Assembly (NCBI GenBank): GCA_001464475.1
Contig: LNDX01000009.1
Span: forward strand, 62,001 to 126,000
Length of the DNA: 64,000 nt
Source of the DNA: Flavobacteriaceae bacterium Ga0077528
GTDB taxonomy: Bacteria; Bacteroidota; Bacteroidia; Flavobacteriales; Flavobacteriaceae
Reading direction: 5' to 3'
Shown here: positions 63,965-64,000 of the stretch, piece after piece
Layout of the letters: every line of letters begins with the position of its first letter
Numbering within the stretch: position 1 is the stretch's first letter
Translations under genes and position numbers: made by a program
Notes under the pieces: generated by a model
The model's database searches: none
What the model saw: the letters and a program-made list of their open reading frames with translations, nothing else
Told to the model about the DNA's origin: nothing

Positions 63965-64000
63965 AATTATTTATATATCAATTTAGTAGGTTCTGTATTA

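Overview
The window is a low-GC chromosomal segment of a Flavobacterium-like member of the Bacteroidota. The evidence is a gene for the gliding-motility lipoprotein GldI, Por/type IX secretion sorting tails (PNPT...GKIIKN) on two proteins, a PafA phosphatase, a type III glutamine synthetase, and promoters of the Bacteroidota form (TAnnTTTG at -7, TTG near -33) with almost no Shine-Dalgarno sequences. I see no rRNA, tRNA, CRISPR array, prophage or integrated element. Most of the window is core metabolism mixed with lipoproteins and small unknown proteins.

Layout. 0-7.5 kb: TerB-like protein, secreted esterase, DUF1456 protein, a Crp/Fnr regulator with a strong operator in front of a small DUF2892 membrane protein, sucC, lysA, a hydrolase lipoprotein, and two copies of an intergenic repeat. 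7.5-14.9 kb (minus strand): YitT-type membrane protein, pafA, nitronate monooxygenase, T9SS-exported subtilase, mnmA and a MORN/YwqK-like protein. 15-17.2 kb: two fasciclin-domain lipoproteins on the plus strand. 17.3-25.2 kb (minus strand): yidC, pyrG, DUF3820, OsmC, a four-LysM/periplasmic-binding chimera, guaA. 25.3-29.7 kb (plus strand): crcB, a small cysteine-rich protein, then a DHH phosphoesterase-gldI-PPIase-PPIase operon that probably supports envelope protein folding and gliding/T9SS.

29.7-32.2 kb is the most accessory-looking part: a run of short, AT-rich, unrelated lipoproteins and secreted proteins ending with an NTF2-fold immunity-like protein, with apparent gene scraps between them. 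I read it as a possible orphan-immunity cluster. 32.2-36.8 kb: purM, two tandem double-OmpA-module proteins with an unusual Cys-Cys pair, and a T9SS-tail protein paired with a SusE/F-like protein. 36.9-43.3 kb: glnA (type III), a TerC membrane protein, a DUF1543/46-aa/YchJ operon, a GreA-like and a GyrI-like protein. 43.3-44.0 kb: a RAYT (IS200/Y1) transposase whose own coding sequence contains a REP-type palindrome. A second copy lies just upstream of it and also looks like the terminator of icmF.

44-64 kb: the fused B12-dependent acyl-CoA mutase icmF, a DUF4197 lipoprotein, hydrolase-pyrF and prfA, two paralogous lipoproteins, a TonB siderophore receptor with a PepSY partner behind a DtxR-like box, several membrane or secreted unknowns, an overlapping pair of uncharacterised envelope genes bracketed by two identical terminator hairpins, pepD, and a DUF3810 membrane metalloprotease-like protein. 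I found no clearly novel defence or biosynthetic system. The best leads are the REP-inside-RAYT arrangement, the orphan-immunity-like island, the two-gene envelope block and the repeat carrying a YitT-like gene tail.
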